The notes: generated from the letters alone by a model not told the origin. A stretch of 64,000 nucleotides of DNA from Pseudo-nitzschia pungens (GCA_037355855.1 CM074765.1:1364001-1428000), one strand, 5' to 3'. Counted from the first letter of the stretch, positions 10,536 through 21,358 are shown. Numbers and translations are program-made.

Positions 10536-12104
10536 TGATGGATTCCACAGGAACAGTAACCTTACCGGTAATCGTACGGTAGACATTCTAAATGTGACGA
10601 ATTGGCGCGCCCGGGAAATTGGATCCTCGAGGAATCAATCGAGGAATTTTCTCCGACTGGTCACAATCGATGTCACGATTTTGGAGCGGCAAGGCAAGAA
10701 AATCCGGAACGTCCCGGAACCTCCAAGAACATTATTTTAATTACGTAGTATTTACAATGTGTTGCGGTTCCGTTCGAAAATCGACGCAACCATTCGCTCC
10801 GTCCAATCCAAAACTGTACAATAGTATACAGTAACCTTATTGCAAACGCACGCCGAAACAAACCGTGCTGCGCAACCTTACCATGTAGGAGTAAGATAAC
10901 TTACTTGTACGTACACGTAGCCGCAGATATTTTGGAATGTCTCTTGCGAAACAAGGGCGTTTCCGGGTCGGGACGCACTTCGAACTTCGCATCAACAATC
11001 AACACGAAGCGCACCGTACGGTAAGTTACACCGCACTTCGCTGCGATTATCATCGTTCCGGTGCGCTTTTCGACGCATCAAATCGCATCGTCCCACGTGA
11101 CAAAGCGCGAAAAACAGACCTCTCGGCTAGGCTTTTCCTTTCGGAAACTATTATTTGTGATTGATTGAAACGAGAAACACGAAGCAAACCAACAACAATG
11201 GCGGTCCCGCACCGGGAGCAGGTTGTATCCGAGCGCACGCGAATTGCGTGGTCGTTGCGATAAATTCCCTGCGGATGGATAACGACGTCACCGTTAGCCG
11301 TTCGGGTGCGAGCCAATATATCCGTGCACCATAGTGTCTTGAAGAGCGCTTAGAGGCAATACGAGAAGTGCACCGTACCGTTGATTACCGCACGCACGTA
11401 GTATCTACTGTAGTTGTTTTGGTTTGACCGGATGATGGGATATCGAATGATTCGTAACAGCGTTTGCATGTCGTCCGGTTGATGGAGCACCAAACGCTGC
11501 TGTCGTGTTTCCACGATGCCGCATGCTGTACCGTATGCATTGGTTCGTCGTCTGATAATTACCATTGTCGAACACCACATCCATTTCGAGATGGAATGGC
11601 GTTTCGGTTGCAATGAGGATAACGATCGATGATTTGCCGCGGGACGAATCAAAATTCCGAGGAAAATCCGAGGCATACATTGTCGTGCGATACCGTGGTG
11701 CATGCAGCTGGGCGTTCGTGCTGGATTGCGGCACAAAATCAAATCAGGAATCCGGCTGTCGTTGTATTGAATGCGCCTACGGCAGATCGCAGTAGACTAC
11801 GAGTCACTTTATAATTTTTTGATGGATTCTATAGCAAGAGGTTTGGAGACGGGATGGAAGCCCACAAGGAGCAACTAGATGGCAAAGAGAAGCCTCCAGT
11901 TTCGAGGTTGGAGGCCGGACGTAACTGGTTGAATCGCGAGAACCTTGGATAGAATGCTTCCGCTGCACTCCGTTTTTGAAAACAAAGAAGTGGTAACAAT
12001 TACGTACGAAAGCCACTCAGTCGAAGCAATTACTGTCAGAGTCAGAAATCACTGTCAGATTACTTCTTCCTCATTTGCTTTCGCGATGAAGCGCAACACT
12101 CGTC

Positions 12105-13358
12105 TCAGTCCAGTTTCTTGTCGGTCGTCGTTGCCGCCGACGAAATCGCTTCTTGTTGTTTTCGCTTGGCCTTTTCAAACCGCTTAACCAGCAGCTTTCT
12201 CAAGAGTCCCGGTGCCAGGAACCGCAACCAAATGGCAACCTTTGCAGAGGCTGTCGCCGCCACGACAAAGTCGGCCTCTCCCCCCGACAAAGACCGGTCA
12301 AGAATCTCGACCGCCACCTCCCTCGGGTCGGATCCGTTGGCGGTAGTTGCGTCCATTTGACCGTAGGCACTGCCGTCTCCCGTGACAGCGCTCCTCGATA
12401 GGTTGGTCCGGATGTATCCCGGGCTGACGCAATGAACCTCGATGCCCGACGACGCCACCTCGGCCCGCAGGGCTTCGCAGTAGCCCTGGACGGCAAACTT
12501 GGAGGCGGCGTACGAGGTTCGCGAGGGAATCCCCATGAGGCCCTGGACCGAGCTGATCCACAGAATTCTCCCCCCGTTGCCGCTCTGGATCATGGTCGGG
12601 ACGACGGCCTTGGCAAGTGATGCACCGGAAAAGAAATTGATCTGCATGACGCGCTCGTCGACCTCGAGCCGCGTGTCCACGAAATCGGACCGGCTGGAGA
12701 CTCCCCCGCAGTTGACGAGGACGTCGACCACCCCGCCGCAGGCAGACACCGCCGATTCTCCCAGGGCCCCGACGGAATCTTTGTCGGACAAATCGGCCGT
12801 GAGAATCTTGACCACGGCATCCGCGGTTTCGAGACTCTTTCCCCCGGAGTTCTGGATCCATCCGGCTTTGCACTCGGCCGCGATTTGTTCCAGGGCGTCC
12901 CGTTTGCGGCCACTGAGAACAAGAGTTTTGGGTTTGCAGTGATTGGCAATCTGCAGTGCCAGCTGGGCTCCCAGTCCCCCGCTGGCCCCTGTCAAGAGGA
13001 TTGATTTTCCCTCCAGGGCATCCCTAGTGGTTTGCGTAACGACGGCGTCGCTTTCGGTGCTCGAGGACGCCATTCGGATTCCACTGCTTCGTCGATGGTT
13101 GCTGTCGCCGATGGAATGTTGCTTTCCACTCCACGGATGGTTATTTTTGCTGGTTCTTCTCCCGAAACGGCCACCGATGTTGTTGGTGTTCCTGCTGTTG
13201 TCGGGGGAAAAGGAGTTGCAAAATTTGGTTTCGTCGAGCGCCAAAAGAATGACGAAGAACAAGAGAGTTGTTGCCGCTAGTATCTTCGATGTGGTTGGTG
13301 GTACGTGCAGTGATGATGACAGGGTTTTTTTCTTGTTTCCATTGAAACCCAGAATCAT
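12105..13358 (-). CDS. Short-chain dehydrogenase/reductase, DHRS7-like
   Basis: NAD(P)-dependent oxidoreductase of the classical SDR superfamily; substrate unknown. The first ATG is at 13358, giving 417 residues. Residues 26-41 form a hydrophobic signal or anchor segment, followed by a CNSFSP sequence that loosely resembles the ASAFAP cleavage motif of diatom plastid presequences. The Rossmann nucleotide-binding motif TGASGGLG is at 123-130, a VNCGG version of the NNAG motif at 215-219, Asn241 in the helix-4 position, and the catalytic Ser270, Tyr283 and Lys287 (YAASK). PGYI at 313-316 is the usual PG motif after strand 6. The C-terminal extension (380-400) is hydrophobic then basic, as in DHRS7-type membrane-associated enzymes. 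The divergent neighbour is the SANT-domain gene. Confidence 0.9.
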   Translation of the reverse strand: MILGFNGNKKKTLSSSLHVPPTTSKILAATTLLFFVILLALDETKFCNSFSPDNSRNTNNIGGRFGRRTSKNNHPWSGKQHSIGDSNHRRSSGIRMASSSTESDAVVTQTTRDALEGKSILLTGASGGLGAQLALQIANHCKPKTLVLSGRKRDALEQIAAECKAGWIQNSGGKSLETADAVVKILTADLSDKDSVGALGESAVSACGGVVDVLVNCGGVSSRSDFVDTRLEVDERVMQINFFSGASLAKAVVPTMIQSGNGGRILWISSVQGLMGIPSRTSYAASKFAVQGYCEALRAEVASSGIEVHCVSPGYIRTNLSRSAVTGDGSAYGQMDATTANGSDPREVAVEILDRSLSGGEADFVVAATASAKVAIWLRFLAPGLLRKLLVKRFEKAKRKQQEAISSAATTTDKKLD

Positions 13359-14154
13359 CGTGCGGTGGCCTCGGACCGTTTTGCTTCGAGTTGTTTTGTG
13401 GGACCGTCGGGGCACTCGTGCTTTCCGTTCGAAGGCGTTCTCTGTTCCTCTGTTGGGGATGCTGTCTTCTCGGTCACGTTGGGTCGCACCATGGCTTTAC
13501 GGTTCGGTTGCTGTACGTAGGAGCAGACGTACCAGGAAGTTGTAATCGTACAAGTACAGCATTGTACGAGTTACTGTAACGAGTTTTTAATTTTTTTCAA
13601 AAAAAGATTTTGGGTAAGATCTTACTTGCAGCTCATACTTGTACAAGGTACTGTGCGGGCTACCTGGTACGTACGAGCAGCGTTGAAATTAGAGAAAAGA
13701 AAGAAGATCCAAAATTGAGGAAAACACTAATATAGTCTTTCTATTCAAGTTATCTTACATAGTACGGTATCTTTTTACGGTAGCATAATCAGTACAAGTA
13801 CTAATTTTAATTTGCATGGAATGAAGTGAATCGAGTAAGTTACCAGGTACGAAGTAAACCTTACTTGTACCATTACGTAACCTTACTTCGATGAAGAATA
13901 CGAAGCCCTGGTAACTTACGTAAACCTTACTGTCGTACGAGTAGGAGTAAGCCTTAACCTTAAGGTTACTTCTACTTCGTAATCATCATCGACTCACTCA
14001 ATCATCATATGTCGACTGTCGAGTGAACAGAAAAAAATACCTGCGGTATGTTTCTCAAAATACATCATACCATGTAACACAAATCACGAGGGAAGACTTC
14101 CTTTCGAAAGAATCAAAAAAAGACACCACAAAAACAACACATCGCCGAAGAGAG
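13359..14154. promoter_or_regulatory. Divergent intergenic region with dense GTAAC/CTTAC motifs
   Basis: It separates the minus-strand SDR gene from the plus-strand SANT gene, so it must hold both promoters. It contains a perfect 12-bp palindrome GTAAGATCTTAC at 13614-13625 and a cluster of AACCTTACTT, GTAACTTACG and TTACTTGTACC words at about 13830-13980. No classical TATA box is obvious. Regulatory function is inferred from position and repetition only. Confidence 0.5.
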
Positions 14155-15243
14155 ATGAATATGGATGGAACGAAACGATGGAGAAGGAAGAATCAGTCGC
14201 TGACAAAAGTAGCTATTGCAAGGGTAGATCCAATGAATTCCCGTCGTCGCAAACGCCCAAAACCACCAACAGCACTTTTGGCACTATCCGTCTTTGCCGC
14301 AGTTCTACTTGGCCCTGCTGCTGTTGCTCTTCTTTCCTCCCAAATATCAGTAGGCGATAATATCCGGTTCATTTCGTTTCCCTGGACTGCCCTCTTTGTC
14401 GGGGCGGAAGCGGTCAAAGTGGATGGTGTCGAGTCCGACGAAAGCACGGACGACTCCAACAAGAGTGTCCTTCCAGAGAAAAGGGACAAAACCGAAACAA
14501 CAACGATGCCATCCGGATCCGAGTCCTTCGACGAAGACCTTCTCGTCCAGGAAACCATCGAGGCCGGTCGCGGTGATCGCAATGAACGGGGCGTTCGAGA
14601 TCAATGGGCGTCCGACGAGCATCTCAACGACAGGTTTGATTCCCGCAAGCCGATCTCGGGCGATGTCTTGCGCCTGTTGAAAGCCTACCGGCTGGAATGC
14701 GAGGGATGTGATCACCACCAAGCCATCCGAACGGTCAACGCCTATGTCAGGGAAACCAAGCGCGTGGCCGAGGCGGAAAGAGTGGCGCGGGAGCGGAGGG
14801 ATGCCTGGGCTAGGCGGATATTTGGAACGCTGGCCGTGGTCCTGGTGTCTTGCGCTTATTTTTTCAAGAACGAACTGAGCAATTTTCTGGGGCTAGATGC
14901 GGGTGCAGGGGGAGATTTCGACGGGTTTTCGAGTGCCCAAAGGGCCCAACTCGTGCGCATGCGGCGGGAGCAGGCCGCCCGTGCCGCCACCCAGCGGCAA
15001 CAACAGCGACCGCCACCGGCGGCGACAACTCCCACATGGCTAGATAACGAGCAAAAGGAGGTCTGGAGCCCCAAGCAGGAAAAGCAGTTTCAGATCGCCC
15101 TCCGGGAATTTTCCGGGGTTCCCAAAAAGGATCGCTACCGTCTGATTGCGGAAAAGGTCCAGGGCAAGTCACGAATCGAGTGCTTGACCCACCACAAAAT
15201 GCAAGAACTCCTAAAAAAGCGAGAAGAGCAAAAACAGCTATGA
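14155..15243 (+). CDS. Membrane protein with C-terminal SANT/Myb-like domain
   Basis: The frame is open from 14023, but the first ATG is at 14155, giving 362 residues. A basic N-terminus precedes a membrane segment at about 39-61. A loop with an acidic stretch follows, then a second hydrophobic segment at 222-237. The C-terminal part (about 303-352) has the tryptophan/hydrophobic spacing of a SANT domain: VWSPKQEKQFQIAL, then KDRYRLIAEKVQGKSRIEC. This resembles the SANT repeat of DnaJC1/DnaJC2-like co-chaperones, although no J domain is present here. A role at the ER or nuclear envelope is an inference. It is divergent from the SDR gene. An N-terminal extension would need a non-ATG start. Confidence 0.8.
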   Translation: MNMDGTKRWRRKNQSLTKVAIARVDPMNSRRRKRPKPPTALLALSVFAAVLLGPAAVALLSSQISVGDNIRFISFPWTALFVGAEAVKVDGVESDESTDDSNKSVLPEKRDKTETTTMPSGSESFDEDLLVQETIEAGRGDRNERGVRDQWASDEHLNDRFDSRKPISGDVLRLLKAYRLECEGCDHHQAIRTVNAYVRETKRVAEAERVARERRDAWARRIFGTLAVVLVSCAYFFKNELSNFLGLDAGAGGDFDGFSSAQRAQLVRMRREQAARAATQRQQQRPPPAATTPTWLDNEQKEVWSPKQEKQFQIALREFSGVPKKDRYRLIAEKVQGKSRIECLTHHKMQELLKKREEQKQL

Positions 15244-17326
15244 GATCGCCGATAACAATGAAACGGTAATAACATTGATGAACAGGAACAAAACACAAAA
15301 CTAGTCCCTTCATGGTGTGTTTCTTCCTCGTTGTTCACCGTTGCAGAACCAAGTAAGTGCGAAATTTAGTGACGGAAACGAAAGAATTTTAGAACTTTCA
15401 AATACGTAATACAATGCAGACACTCTCCAACTATTGGCATTATTGTTACTCATGCAATGCATTAAGATCTGATTAAGTCGCAAACCTGCAACTACGGGAC
15501 AGGAATTCATCCCGGAAAATTGATTGAAGCCATCTGCTAAACAGAGCTGTTGCACTCATTGAGCTTGATCAATCTGATTCACGAGCATTCCATATGCTTT
15601 CTTCTTTCCACCGATGGACGATTCTCACTGTTAAATGACATCGTCAACAACATGGACAATTCCATTGCATGCCTTGATATCTGCAAGAATGATCTTGGGC
15701 CTGCGAAGGTCGGAATTCCCGTTTCCCTTTTGAAGGAGATCCCTCTTGCCATTCTTGCGAATTGTACGAGTTTTTTCGTCGCTTGCCACTTGCAATAACT
15801 CCGAACATCGATGCTTCTCAAATCATCTTTACTGATCACGTAGTCGGAATCAACATGCGTCAAGAGTGTAGTTTGCACTCTGGAAACCTTGACGCCATCT
15901 ACTCCGCGCCAACCAAGAAAATGTTCAAAGTCACTCTTGCTCGGAGCATAGACAGTAAATTCGGCATTTTTGTCGTCGAGAGTGAAAATAAGCCTGCTTC
16001 TTTCGGTGCTTTTCAATATGAATGAGATCGAAAAATTGTTTTTGTCACATTCAATTTCGACTGTACAACACAATCACAAGTTTTGCAATAATGAGTAGAA
16101 AAATGGAAAGGACAATGTTAAACTTTGGACACCGTGAAGCGAGAAGTGGAACCGGGGTTGTTGTCAATAACGCAAGTCATGTGATTTCACCTGGTTTGGT
16201 GACAACGAATAACGTACCGATCGTTTTGCAACTGTCATCAATAGATGCAAGTCCTCGCAATCTTCCCACTTTCTGTCCCAAGTGCAGTGGCATCTTTCTG
16301 CGTGACTTTCATGCCATCTACGAGCATCGTAGCCTTTCCATCTCACCGACACTTTTGTTCTGACTAGAAGTAGCTGAAGGCAAGTAACTGTCACGATGGC
16401 ATGGGGTAGTAGTTCAACATAGAACTACTAGTAGTTAGAACAATGATTGCATGGCTGAGCACGTCATGATGCCCTTCTTCATCGCAAGTAACATGGAAAG
16501 TCAGAACACAAAAATGACCGCAATGGATGCTTGCTAAGCTATTATGAGATATTCACCAGAGCTATGCGGGTGCTATGAAGTATGCTAGAGACGGTGGTGA
16601 GTCTCAGTGTAGGGATCTGTCCCAGCATCTAGCACGGAATCAGTATCACACAATATGCTACAGGGCATGCTAACAGGATACTACTGTGGGGTATGGTTCA
16701 AACATGCAATTATGTAGTATCCAACAGATGCCCAGCCTTGCAGTAAGCACACAACAGAAGACATCGTGATTGGATGTCACAGAACAGCATATGCAGCAGC
16801 ATTATGAGTACTATTCCTATTCTTGGAGTGCGCAGTCCTCACTCTTTTATCTTTTAAAACCAAATTCAGGCACCATTCATACTCACCAAGCAGACTGAGA
16901 ATGTAAAGGTATATGTCATTCGGTTGAGGTAGTGCGTGTACATATTTTTGATTGCTTTTGATGTTATGTCAACAAATAGAAGATGATGAGACATGATTCC
17001 ATCCCTCCTTTTTCTGACTCTGGTTGGTGTATCAAATCCCTTCAACAGACTAAAAGTGTGATGGCAGCTGATATACCGGCGCTGCAATCATCAGAAACAG
17101 ATAACTAAATTGATATTTATGCGGTGCTGGGATGCGTAGTTAGAGTACTTTGAATCCCACGTTCTAACCTTGCCCTCGAGGTGGCACCCAGTAGCATGCG
17201 CTGTAGCACGTCCATAGTACAGCTCCGAGCTACGCTAGTGGATGTACCTACAGAGTCATACGTTCTGACCTAGCAGTAGCCAGTAACATACAGAACGGTG
17301 CTATGCGGTATCTTTGTGCAACAGGA
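15244..17326. other. Intergenic region, possibly with a decayed gene
   Basis: A minus-strand frame at 15579-16073 reads 164 codons but has no early ATG and no family I recognise. Another minus-strand frame at 16164-16394 is in a different register. Together they might be remnants of a pseudogene. The rest (16400-17326) has no coding signal. Confidence 0.4.
16407..16430. repeat. Perfect 9-bp stem hairpin
   Basis: TAGTAGTTC and GAACTACTA are separated by a six-base loop AACATA. No T-run follows, so it is not an obvious terminator. Confidence 0.7.
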
Positions 17327-19111
17327 TTATCTTCTATCTCCAGCTACGATCTTACAGACGCCATCTGCTGCAGGAAAATTTTTATTCCCCCCTTCTCGCC
17401 ACCATCTCGTAAACCTGGGCGCTTTCTCACGATTTTTTCCATCGAAGTTGAAGTTGTGGTAAACCTGAAAATTAAACCCATGTGTCCGCATATCAAAGGA
17501 CCTTTCGGGTGCATAGAGAGCCGGACCAATAGTGACGGCAAGTTGGTCGTCTGGGCTCCGGCACAAGTAACAATCTCCCAGAAGGGCCTTCAATCCATTG
17601 AGGACCTTTGGTTGTCGATAGAAATCCAGATCTGTGATGTGGAAAAACCCGTGGATTAAGGGAATCGAGTTGTACCCATTGCACTTCGGGGCTTTGTCTT
17701 TGTTCCCCTCATTGAACAGTTTATAATCCTCGTGAGTGATCACCTTTCTAACAAGTTTTCCAGACTCGTCTACAGCCAAATCACATACTGATGCATTGAA
17801 ACTATTCAGAATATTTGGCGTAAGCCCTGAAGCCCTTCCTTGGGGAAAATTGTCGAACATGATCACGCCCTTGTTTTCGATGAAATACCCGACGGGATCC
17901 TTCGTCCATGGCCTTGAAGGAAATCCGTCGGAATCCATCCATAGCATGTACTTGTAGTTGGCCAGAGCGGGATGGTCCCAGATGCGAACCGATCGAAATT
18001 CCGCTTGCCAATTATAGGCGACTCGATGGCCACCTCCCTGGGTCTCCCCTGGTTCTCTGCAATTTGACCACCACGTCAAGTTCTCCGGAGAGGTCACTTG
18101 GCACCTCTCCAAAAATAGGTCGCGTTTTGCTGGGGTCAGCGCTGCGATTTCTTCCTGGAATCCAATGTTGTCCATAACGAGCGTAAACTTGGCGGGAGCG
18201 ACAACCTTCGCAACAGCATCGATCTGTTCTTGCTCGACCGGGGTTGCGGTAAAGGCGACTATATCATAGAGTACCTTGTGGTTATAAGCATAATGCAACA
18301 GGCACAAGGATTGTTCCAAGAGCATCCATTGGTGTGGACCATGGATTTTTGTGACGATGACGACTTTCTCGTATCGTTTGAACTCGACACTGTCATCGCC
18401 ATTTTTCTCTGGTGTTTCTGAAACAGGCTCGGTCGTTTGGGTTGTCGCTGGAGTTGAATCAACCGCGCCTTGTGTTGCTGCCGCCGCTGGGGGAGTTGCT
18501 GCCGCCGCAGGGGGAGTTGCTGCCGCCGCAGGAGGACTTTTTGCCCCTTCCACAGGCTCGGTCTTCTGGGTTGTCGCTGGAGTTGAATCAACCGTGCCTT
18601 GTGTTGCTGCCGCCGCTGGGGGAGTTGCTGCCGCCGCAGGGGGAGTTGCTGCCGCCGCAGGGGGAGTTGCTGCCGCCGCAGGGGGAGTTGCTGCCGCCGC
18701 AGGGGGAGTTGCTGCCGCCGCAGGGGGAGTTGCTGCCGCCGCAGGGGGAGTTGCTGCCGCCGCAGGGGGAGTTGCTGCCGCCGCAGGGGGAGTTGCTGCC
18801 GCCGCAGGAGGACTTTTTGCCCCTTCCACAGGCTCGGTCTTCTGGGTTGTCGCTGGAGTTGAATCAACCGCGCCTTGATTTGCTCCCGCCGCAGGAGGAC
18901 TTTCGGTCTCTTCAACAGGTGCTACTGTGATCGCAGACACCTCTGAAGTCTCAACAAAGCTTTGACTTACAATTGACATGTAGGCTCCAGTGAAGTTCGT
19001 GGCATTGATCACACTGTATGCAACAGTCACGAGAATGACGAGGAAGCAAAATAGGTGCGTTTCTGGCGGACCCCGCTCATTGCCTTTCTTCGCGCGCTTT
19101 GACACCCGCAT
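17327..19111 (-). CDS. Type II membrane glycosyltransferase with repetitive Pro/Ala stem
   Basis: The frame is open from 19243, but the first ATG is at 19111, giving 594 residues. A short basic cytosolic tail precedes a signal-anchor at about 19-36, the Golgi/ER type II layout. Residues 70-235 form a stem with ten tandem PPAAAAT heptads, a spacer and three more heptads. The catalytic domain starts near 245 (YEKVVIVTKI). It contains a DxD metal/nucleotide-sugar motif, D393-S-D395 in YMLWMDSDGFPSRPW, and Cys-containing loops (C443, C477, C514, C517). The overall pattern recalls GT15/Kre2-like alpha-mannosyltransferases or related diatom nucleotide-sugar transferases, but the donor and acceptor cannot be named. 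The stem could be O-glycosylated. The stem repeat number is likely polymorphic. Confidence 0.8.
   Translation of the reverse strand: MRVSKRAKKGNERGPPETHLFCFLVILVTVAYSVINATNFTGAYMSIVSQSFVETSEVSAITVAPVEETESPPAAGANQGAVDSTPATTQKTEPVEGAKSPPAAAATPPAAAATPPAAAATPPAAAATPPAAAATPPAAAATPPAAAATPPAAAATPPAAAATPPAAAATQGTVDSTPATTQKTEPVEGAKSPPAAAATPPAAAATPPAAAATQGAVDSTPATTQTTEPVSETPEKNGDDSVEFKRYEKVVIVTKIHGPHQWMLLEQSLCLLHYAYNHKVLYDIVAFTATPVEQEQIDAVAKVVAPAKFTLVMDNIGFQEEIAALTPAKRDLFLERCQVTSPENLTWWSNCREPGETQGGGHRVAYNWQAEFRSVRIWDHPALANYKYMLWMDSDGFPSRPWTKDPVGYFIENKGVIMFDNFPQGRASGLTPNILNSFNASVCDLAVDESGKLVRKVITHEDYKLFNEGNKDKAPKCNGYNSIPLIHGFFHITDLDFYRQPKVLNGLKALLGDCYLCRSPDDQLAVTIGPALYAPERSFDMRTHGFNFQVYHNFNFDGKNREKAPRFTRWWREGGNKNFPAADGVCKIVAGDRR
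18474..18530 (-). repeat. Minisatellite, 3 copies of a 21-bp unit (coding)
   Basis: Three GTTGCTGCCGCCGCAGGGGG-type units encode PPAAAAT heptads within the glycosyltransferase stem. Confidence 0.9.
18603..18809 (-). repeat. Minisatellite, 10 copies of a 21-bp unit (coding)
   Basis: Ten nearly identical 21-bp units encode ten PPAAAAT heptads. The flanking 60-65 bp (QGTVDSTPATTQKTEP region) is itself duplicated around the two arrays, so the whole stem seems to have grown by two nested duplication steps. Confidence 0.95.
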
Positions 19112-19263
19112 TGTATTGATTGGTTGGTTGCATTCGTATTTTTGAAGTGCTTTGCTTTGGTTAGATAGCGTCGATGCTGGTATTATGTCTTCTTTTAACC
19201 CTTTCGGTGAGTTTTTCTTGTGTTTGTCGGAGAGCCAGAACACGATTTTCGTTCGGGGACCAA

Positions 19264-19396
19264 ACTTCGGCAGAGTTTCGTAACTAAGATCTTACCTAGT
19301 CCTATGCTATGATACAGTGATTTAGGAACTTCGGCAGAGTTTCGTAACTAAGGTTACCTAGTCCTTTGCTATGATACGGTACAGTGATTTAGGAAC
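19264..19396. repeat. Imperfect tandem duplication of about 65 bp
   Basis: ACTTCGGCAGAGTTTCGTAA begins both copies and AGTGATTTAGGAA ends both, at about 19264-19328 and 19328-19396. The first copy contains the palindrome TAAGATCTTA at 19285-19294. It lies in the presumed upstream region of the glycosyltransferase. Confidence 0.85.
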
Positions 19397-19422
19397 TCAT
19401 ACAGAAGAGTCATTGGTGCAGT

Positions 19423-20153
19423 CAGGGGTCATAATATAAGAAGGGGTACGTCATGACGTCTGTCCATCGTCCGTGTTCGACGTACAAATACTAGTTTTAA
19501 AAAAATGGCACTCCATATTCCATGTGTGGTCCAATTTAGAAAAATTTCCCTCAACCTCAATTTTTTTTTTCCACTTTCACTGCATAATACTAACAAAAAC
19601 TATTACACTTCAATCTATAACAACTCCATCAAAAATTGTAACAAAATAATATGTGAATATTGTATCTAGCCCAATTTTTTACAAGGATTATGAATATGTA
19701 ACTGCTTTTCACTCTAGATGGATGGAAGATAAAGTAATTTATTTGGATGGATGGTCCAGATTTTGGTTCCAAGTGGAAGCTTTTAATTGAATAAAAATAA
19801 AATGGATGGCGGACGATCCAATTTTGTATTTTATATTCCAGGTGGAAGGCACAGATCACTGGTAGTTTGAATCAGCAATATCAGACAGCAGATGGATGTA
19901 AACTGAAAAAGGTACTTACTACTTGACTCTCAACTATATACGTGAACTGCATATCAAATTTAAAAGTTGGAGAGTGATTGGAAGTGTACTTGGTAAGTTG
20001 CTTTATCAGGTACACTTTTACTAGTGATATGCAGTAAAGTATGAGAAAAAAAAAATTGACTGAGGGAAATTTTTCTATTTTGGACCACACATGGAATATG
20101 AATTGTCAATTTTTAGTGATCGTGGCATGCCCCTTCTTATATTATGACCCCTG
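19423..20153. mobile_element. Non-autonomous hAT-like element (731 bp)
   Basis: It begins CAGGGGTCATAATATAAGAA and ends with the reverse complement, TTCTTATATTATGACCCCTG. The 8-bp sequence GGTGCAGT flanks it at both ends (19415-19422 and 20154-20161), the target-duplication length of hAT elements, whose termini typically start CAGGG. Further inverted similarity joins about 19511-19590 with 20030-20105, including a shared ATTCCATGTGTGGTCCA block, so the imperfect terminal repeats extend for about 150 bp. No transposase frame is present. Confidence 0.9.
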
Positions 20154-20161
20154 GGTGCAGT

Positions 20162-21005
20162 ACCGTATTTTGGACAGGAGGCCCAAAATAAATGTTCAAT
20201 CAGCAAAACCATTGTGTTCTGTTCAAACTGTTTGTTTGTGTGAAAATGTGTAGACGTTGTACCAGGAAATTAGAATAGGTACCCATCAAAATCACCTTGC
20301 AAAAAACACACACAAAGTCAAATTACTAGTGCTATCATGCTGTTTTTAGTGTCGGTAGAGCAAAAAGTGGAAGACAAATATCATCAACAAGAACACTCTT
20401 CTAGTTGTTAGCATAATTAAGACACTTTAAAGAGCTTACTGTCTCAGCTTTATAGGGGAACTTTTTGGAGGTTCAAATGACCAATGCAAGTTTTTCAATT
20501 GGTAAAATCACATATTAAGGGCAAGATCGGCTTACCTTGAGTAACAATGAAAGGCTGAATAATACACTTGGCCCATATAATGTCCAGCCAACACAAAGAG
20601 TTCATTAAGGGCAGTTCAACAGAAAAAGGAGTAGTTGAAAATGGTTGAAAATTGATTGATACTCAACCACCTTGGATATGGTAGGTGGTCAGTCATTTTG
20701 GAATAGAGCAAGTAACTCTTAGCGGAATCAAGACTGGGGACTGAGGGCAACCCCATTCATAGCAATAAGAATGCCCTATACTAGAAGGTGGTTGATTGTT
20801 GTTCTTTGCAGGAATTTGCAAATTCCCAGTCCTCCCCCCCACCTGTTTGTTACATGGTGGTTGATCTATGGTATTGATTTTTCTGTTTAAATAATGTGAA
20901 TCTTCCTGGCTCCTCATTGTAGGAGTACCAGTAACCTTACTAACAACCCACTGCCAACTTCTCTTCAGAGTGTCAAAGTGCGGGGTCACTTTTACATGAC
21001 CCTAG
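20162..21005. other. AT-rich intergenic DNA, no gene recognised
   Basis: Short frames only. A small hairpin GGGTCA/TGACCC lies at 20983-21002, immediately before the G2 insertion site. An AGTAACCTTACTAAC word occurs near 20930. Confidence 0.55.
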
Positions 21006-21010
21006 GTGTC

Positions 21011-21169
21011 TGCCGTGCACCAGAATACAGTCACGAGTACACACGGGACTGGATTAAGGATAAGGATAAAAGAAAACAATCGGCGAGCCGATGGAATCGC
21101 TGATTGCCAGAGAGCTCTTAGAACTGTAGCATATAGACTAATTGATAGAGCTCACAATTTGCATATCAC
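21011..21169 (+). repeat. G2 5' LTR, left part (split by G1)
   Basis: First 159 bp of the 195-bp LTR. It ends in ATCAC, the target duplication of G1, and continues at 27061-27096. Confidence 0.92.
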
Positions 21170-21358
21170 TGCCGTGCACCAAAATACAGTCACGAGCGCA
21201 CACGGGACTGGATTAAGGATAAGGATAAAAACAATCGGCGAGTCGACAGAATCGCTGATTCGGAGGGCTCTTAGAACTGTAGCAAATAGACTAATCAATA
21301 GAGCTCACAATTTGCATATCACTACTATTCTAATCACTAGTAGACCCGGGGTATGGCA
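21170..21358 (+). repeat. G1 5' LTR
   Basis: 189 bp, TG...CA, identical to 26867-27055. The following internal sequence opens with the palindrome TGATTTTAAAATCA rather than a TGG-type primer site. Confidence 0.95.

Larger units (their letters stand above)
9322..12104. other. Long intergenic region, no gene recognised
   Basis: It contains the promoter side of the acidic-protein gene, with a (GATGC)n run at about 9391-9410 and AGGAAAGGAAAG near 9482. Frames of 120-130 residues on the minus strand (10076-10441, 11350-11742) show no protein-like motifs. Dispersed GTAAC/CTTAC words occur at 10560, 10830 and 10875-10905. Confidence 0.55.

Noticed and set aside
15579..16073. Minus-strand 164-codon frame as a gene
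   Set aside because: It has no early ATG, begins at TTG, has no recognisable domain, and the next possible exon at 16164-16394 is in another frame without clear splice sites. At best it is a remnant.
18351..18930. Three long plus- and minus-strand frames over the glycosyltransferase stem
   Set aside because: They are shadows of the 21-bp minisatellite, whose length is a multiple of three and keeps all frames open.
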